Shown here: positions 14,381 to 17,426 of the stretch, in pieces | Position numbering within the stretch: the first letter of the stretch is position 1 | Layout of the letters: each line of letters opens with the position of its first letter | Assembly (NCBI GenBank): GCA_964629345.1 | Contig: CAZVSG010000043.1 | Location: 1 to 17,426 of the forward strand | Source of the DNA: UBA6115 sp964629345 | GTDB taxonomy: Bacteria; Bacillota; Clostridia; Christensenellales; Aristaeellaceae | DNA length: 17,426 nucleotides | Direction: 5' to 3' | Position numbers and translations under genes: made by a program | Notes under the pieces: generated by a model | Told to the model about the DNA's origin: nothing | What the model saw: only the letters and a program-made list of their open reading frames with translations | Database searches by the model: none

Positions 14381-17300
14381 CTATTTCTTCTTATCCCCCA
14401 ATGATCCGTTCATCTTTTCAGCGGTATGGCAAGGGTGGTGTCTCCATTCCCGCAGAAACCTGAGCGCGTCTTCTTCATCAAGCGGTTTTGCGATGTAGTA
14501 TCCCTGCAGCCTGTCACAGCGGTGCTCACGAAGGAAATCCATCTGCTCGCGGTGCTCAACGCCTTCAGCGACAACGCAGTGCCCCAGGTTATGCGCCAGG
14601 GAAATGATGTCGCCAACCATCGTACTGCCCGGATCAGCGCTCATGAGCTGATCGATGAAGTACTTGTCGATTTTCAGGCAATCGATTTTCAGTTCCTTCT
14701 GCCGGGCCAGCGAGGAGTATCCGGTTCCAAAATCATCGATTGCGATGTGAATGCCGATCGCCCTCAGTTCCTGGATCGCACGGTTGGCGGAATCATAGTC
14801 TGAGGTGAAGATCGATTCCGTGATCTCTATGTCGATATACCGGGGATCGACCCCCGTTTGATCCATCAGCGCTTTCAAGTCTTTGACGAAATCGGGCATC
14901 AGAAGCTGGATCACCGAAACGTTCACCGACACGCTGACCGCGTCATGTCCGAATCGCTTGAGATTGTTCTGGAACTCAAACGCCTGCGCGAAAACGCTTT
15001 CCCCAATCGGAATGATCAGCTTGGTTTTCTCGGCGACCGGGATGAATTCCAGCGGTGACACCAGCCCCAGGTCCGGTGTCCTCAGCCTGGCCAGCGCCTC
15101 AAACGCCACGACTGTGTACGACTGGATATCAATGATCGGCTGATACTGCAGGAAAAGCGCGCTGCCGGGCTCATTCATCACCGCCGCCGAGAGCGCATGC
15201 CTGACATCCCCTTCCCGGTTCATGATGGCTTCCAACTCTTCATTATAGAACGTAATGCCAAAGTTCTTATGCGAAGTCGCAATGCTTCTTTCCGACGCGA
15301 TCAGCAGCCTTCTGAGAAGCGTATCAACATCGGTCACCGTTTCATCCTGCCCGATTTCCAGGATGCCGATGCCCCCGCTGATCCGGTCGGTCACAAACAG
15401 GTTTTCCAGCGTATCCGCAAGGGCCTCACTGAAGTCGGTCAGCTCATTTTTATCCTTGTAGTCATTCAGGTAAAAGACAAAACGGTTTTCGTAGGTTTTG
15501 AACAGCATGCGGTTCTCGGTGCAGTGCCGGCTCAGGGCTTTGGCCGCATCATAGATCAGGTTCTGCGTATAATGAAACCCGTAATTGGCGGCCAGAAGCT
15601 GGACCATGCTCAGATTGATGCTGATGACCGCCCGTTTCCCCCCGTCCTTTTCACGGGTCTCGTTCTGCAGGAGCATCTCAAGGTATTCACGGTTGTACAG
15701 GCCTGTCAGCTTGTCATGTTCATTGACGAAGATGAGGTTGTTCTCCATCTCCTTCTTGTCGGAGATGTCAAAGATGATCCCTTCCAGGGCCTCGACCTCG
15801 CCCAGGTCATTGTAAATGCCCTGCCCGATTTCCAGCACCCATTTGCGCGTGCCCTGGGCGGTCAGCAGCTCATATTCGGACCGGAAAGGCTGCTTCCTGT
15901 CCAGGGCCTGTACCCAGAAATTCCAGAGCGTTTCGCGGTACTCCGGGGAGATCAGGTCATTGAAGGAGACGCGCCGGTTGTTGACCAGGTCCTCCGGGGC
16001 ATACCCGGTCAGCTCCCGGCAGCCGGAAGACACGAACTGCATCGTCCAGTCCCTGTCATATCGGCATCGGTAAGCCATCCCCTGTAGGTTTGACAGGAGC
16101 ACTCCCTTGCTTCGCTCGCTTTCCTCCAAGGCCATCTCCGCCTGCCTGCGCTGCGTGATGTCGCGGGATACTCCCAGAAAGCCCGTGGCCCTGCCCTGCT
16201 CATCGCGCAGAAAGGACACGTTCACCTCCAGCGAAACGACGGAACCGTCCGCCCTGTAGTGTTCGACTTCGATCCTCCTGGAGCGGTTCCTGTCAGCGCC
16301 CGGGTCGCTCTCCTTCTGCAGTTCTTCAGCAAACATCGCCTCGATCTTCCGAAGGGTCTCCTGCGGGAACTTCTCCTCCATCTTCCTTTTCATGTGCTCT
16401 TCCGGGGTTTCGCCGAGGAGCTTCTGAACGGACGGGCTGACGTAGGTGGTGTTGAACCCCATGTCCATCTGCCAGATCACGTCGGACATGTTCTCCGCGA
16501 TGCTGCGGTATTTGCTCTCACTCCGGACCAGCGCCGCCTCCGCCGCTTTCTGGCTGGTGATGTCCTGCAGGATGCAGTGGGTCTGCTTGAACACGCCGTT
16601 GGGGCCGTATCCGATCCTGCCCTCAAAGGCAATGAAGACCGGTTGACCGCTTTTATTCAGCACCTCAAATTCACTGTGGACATGCCCCTGCGCCTTGAAT
16701 TTGGGGAACCTGACCTGGAAAGCTTTCTGATTTTCAGGAGAAAGAAAATCACCGAACCATTTACCGATGACTTCCTCCCGGGTATAGCCAAGCAGATCGC
16801 ACCACTGCTGGTTCACTTCCAGAAAGCGGCCCTCCTCATCCAATGACTGATACCCCAGAGGCGCCTTCTCAAACAGCATCTTGAATCGTTCTTCAGATTC
16901 GATCAGCTGCTGCCTCGTATGCCTGAACGCCTGCTGGCGCAGCAGCAGCAGGCACAGCAGGACACTGGCAAGCGGATAGACCAGCATCACCGGCACTGCG
17001 ACCGCGCGGATGATCCGCAGGTTGTCAGGATATGGCAGTAAGAGCTGGCAGGCGAGCATCATCACATGAACGCCGAGGCTCATGACATAGACGCTCAGCC
17101 ATTGCCGTCTATCGGATCTCGGGTACCGCCAGCGCCGCCAGGCCAATCCTATCGCCGCGCTGCTGAGGATGGTCGTCAGGCCGGCCCAGGTTCCGGATCC
17201 CCCGATGATGATCCTGAATGCGGATGCCGCAGCCGCTGTGATCGCTGTCGGGATCGGTCCAAAAATCAATGCTGTCACGCTGATGATGATGGAGCGGGTG

Positions 17301-17426
17301 TCATAGATGATTCCTGACTCAAGCCTTAGGGGCATGTTCATCACGATGACGCAGATGGCTGCGATCATGATACCGCTGACGAAAGGATGAAAGCGGCGGT
17401 ATCTTGAGGGCAGATAATAGACCGCT
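14381..17426 (-). CDS. 5TMR-PAS-PAS-PAS-degenerate GGDEF-EAL protein, predicted c-di-GMP phosphodiesterase (N-terminus outside window)
   Basis: The frame runs into the right edge; an ATG at 17368 is probably not the start, because in-frame codons upstream (SRYRRFHPFVSG) continue a plausible membrane sensor. Order: a LytS/YhcK-type 5TM region (to about 16950) with YDTRSIIISVTALIFGP and FRIIIGGSGTWAGL; three PAS domains, roughly 16900-16545, 16540-16150 and 16130-15740; a GGDEF-like domain (15730-15200); an EAL domain (15150-14420). The GGDEF site reads YENRF (15479-15493), so no cyclase activity is expected. The EAL domain keeps its metal and catalytic residues: FEALAR, NVSV, EITES, DDFGTGYSS, LKID, AEGVE and QGYY. 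The likely role is breakdown of c-di-GMP to pGpG under control of membrane and PAS signals, opposing the two neighbouring cyclases. Confidence 0.9.
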   Translation of the reverse strand, partial: AVYYLPSRYRRFHPFVSGIMIAAICVIVMNMPLRLESGIIYDTRSIIISVTALIFGPIPTAITAAAASAFRIIIGGSGTWAGLTTILSSAAIGLAWRRWRYPRSDRRQWLSVYVMSLGVHVMMLACQLLLPYPDNLRIIRAVAVPVMLVYPLASVLLCLLLLRQQAFRHTRQQLIESEERFKMLFEKAPLGYQSLDEEGRFLEVNQQWCDLLGYTREEVIGKWFGDFLSPENQKAFQVRFPKFKAQGHVHSEFEVLNKSGQPVFIAFEGRIGYGPNGVFKQTHCILQDITSQKAAEAALVRSESKYRSIAENMSDVIWQMDMGFNTTYVSPSVQKLLGETPEEHMKRKMEEKFPQETLRKIEAMFAEELQKESDPGADRNRSRRIEVEHYRADGSVVSLEVNVSFLRDEQGRATGFLGVSRDITQRRQAEMALEESERSKGVLLSNLQGMAYRCRYDRDWTMQFVSSGCRELTGYAPEDLVNNRRVSFNDLISPEYRETLWNFWVQALDRKQPFRSEYELLTAQGTRKWVLEIGQGIYNDLGEVEALEGIIFDISDKKEMENNLIFVNEHDKLTGLYNREYLEMLLQNETREKDGGKRAVISINLSMVQLLAANYGFHYTQNLIYDAAKALSRHCTENRMLFKTYENRFVFYLNDYKDKNELTDFSEALADTLENLFVTDRISGGIGILEIGQDETVTDVDTLLRRLLIASERSIATSHKNFGITFYNEELEAIMNREGDVRHALSAAVMNEPGSALFLQYQPIIDIQSYTVVAFEALARLRTPDLGLVSPLEFIPVAEKTKLIIPIGESVFAQAFEFQNNLKRFGHDAVSVSVNVSVIQLLMPDFVKDLKALMDQTGVDPRYIDIEITESIFTSDYDSANRAIQELRAIGIHIAIDDFGTGYSSLARQKELKIDCLKIDKYFIDQLMSADPGSTMVGDIISLAHNLGHCVVAEGVEHREQMDFLREHRCDRLQGYYIAKPLDEEDALRFLREWRHHPCHTAEKMNGSLGDKKK

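Noticed and set aside
1..17426. CRISPR array, toxin-antitoxin pair, phage genes or complete insertion sequence
   Set aside because: No regularly spaced repeats, no nuclease, integrase or transposase gene, and no typical toxin or antitoxin reading frame were found.

Overview
The window looks like chromosomal DNA of a fermentative Bacillota (Clostridia-type) bacterium of fairly high G+C. The clues are strong AGGAGG-type ribosome binding sites, a sigma-A style promoter (TTGACA, 17 bases, CATAAT), compact hairpin terminators with U tracts, a DUF1576 membrane protein and a LytS/YhcK-type (5TMR) sensor. This is inference from style and families; no rRNA or marker gene is present.

Layout, left to right. 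(1) 1-182 is the 3' end of an unrecognised gene. A tRNA-like T arm without a 5' half follows, with a good terminator behind it (308-370). (2) 571-4830 is a complete ABC uptake operon of the ferric iron / 2-aminoethylphosphonate class: binding protein, fused two-domain permease and ATPase. It has a near-consensus promoter overlapped by an inverted repeat, and a 13-bp hairpin terminator after the binding-protein gene that probably sets expression ratios. (3) 5244-6272 (minus) is a secreted M28 zinc peptidase with all its metal ligands. (4) 7132-8268 (minus) is a membrane diguanylate cyclase with its own promoter and leader. (5) 8796-12616 (plus) holds a DUF1576 membrane protein and two Gfo/Idh/MocA oxidoreductases, probably one operon for an unknown polyol or sugar derivative. 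(6) 13213-14109 (minus) is a PAS-GGDEF cyclase. (7) 14381 to the right edge (minus) is a 5TMR-PAS-PAS-PAS-degenerate GGDEF-EAL protein, probably a c-di-GMP phosphodiesterase, truncated by the window.

The most unusual content is non-coding. Two gap-free copies of a 267-nt element (6764-7030 and 12833-13099) share an identical 149-nt core with two 10-bp hairpins. Their diverged ends still pair with each other, and two base pairs of the closing helix are changed on both sides between copies (U-A to C-G, C-G to A-U). This argues for a structured RNA or foldback mobile element, not a protein. Both copies lie about 100 nt beyond the stop codon of a GGDEF gene in the same relative orientation. A second, more diverged repeat pairs a promoter with a hairpin leader: one copy (8311-8412) drives the first cyclase, the other (4984-5086) has no gene behind it.

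Together the window holds nutrient import (ABC operon, peptidase, DUF1576 plus dehydrogenases) beside a c-di-GMP cluster with two predicted synthases and one predicted hydrolase.
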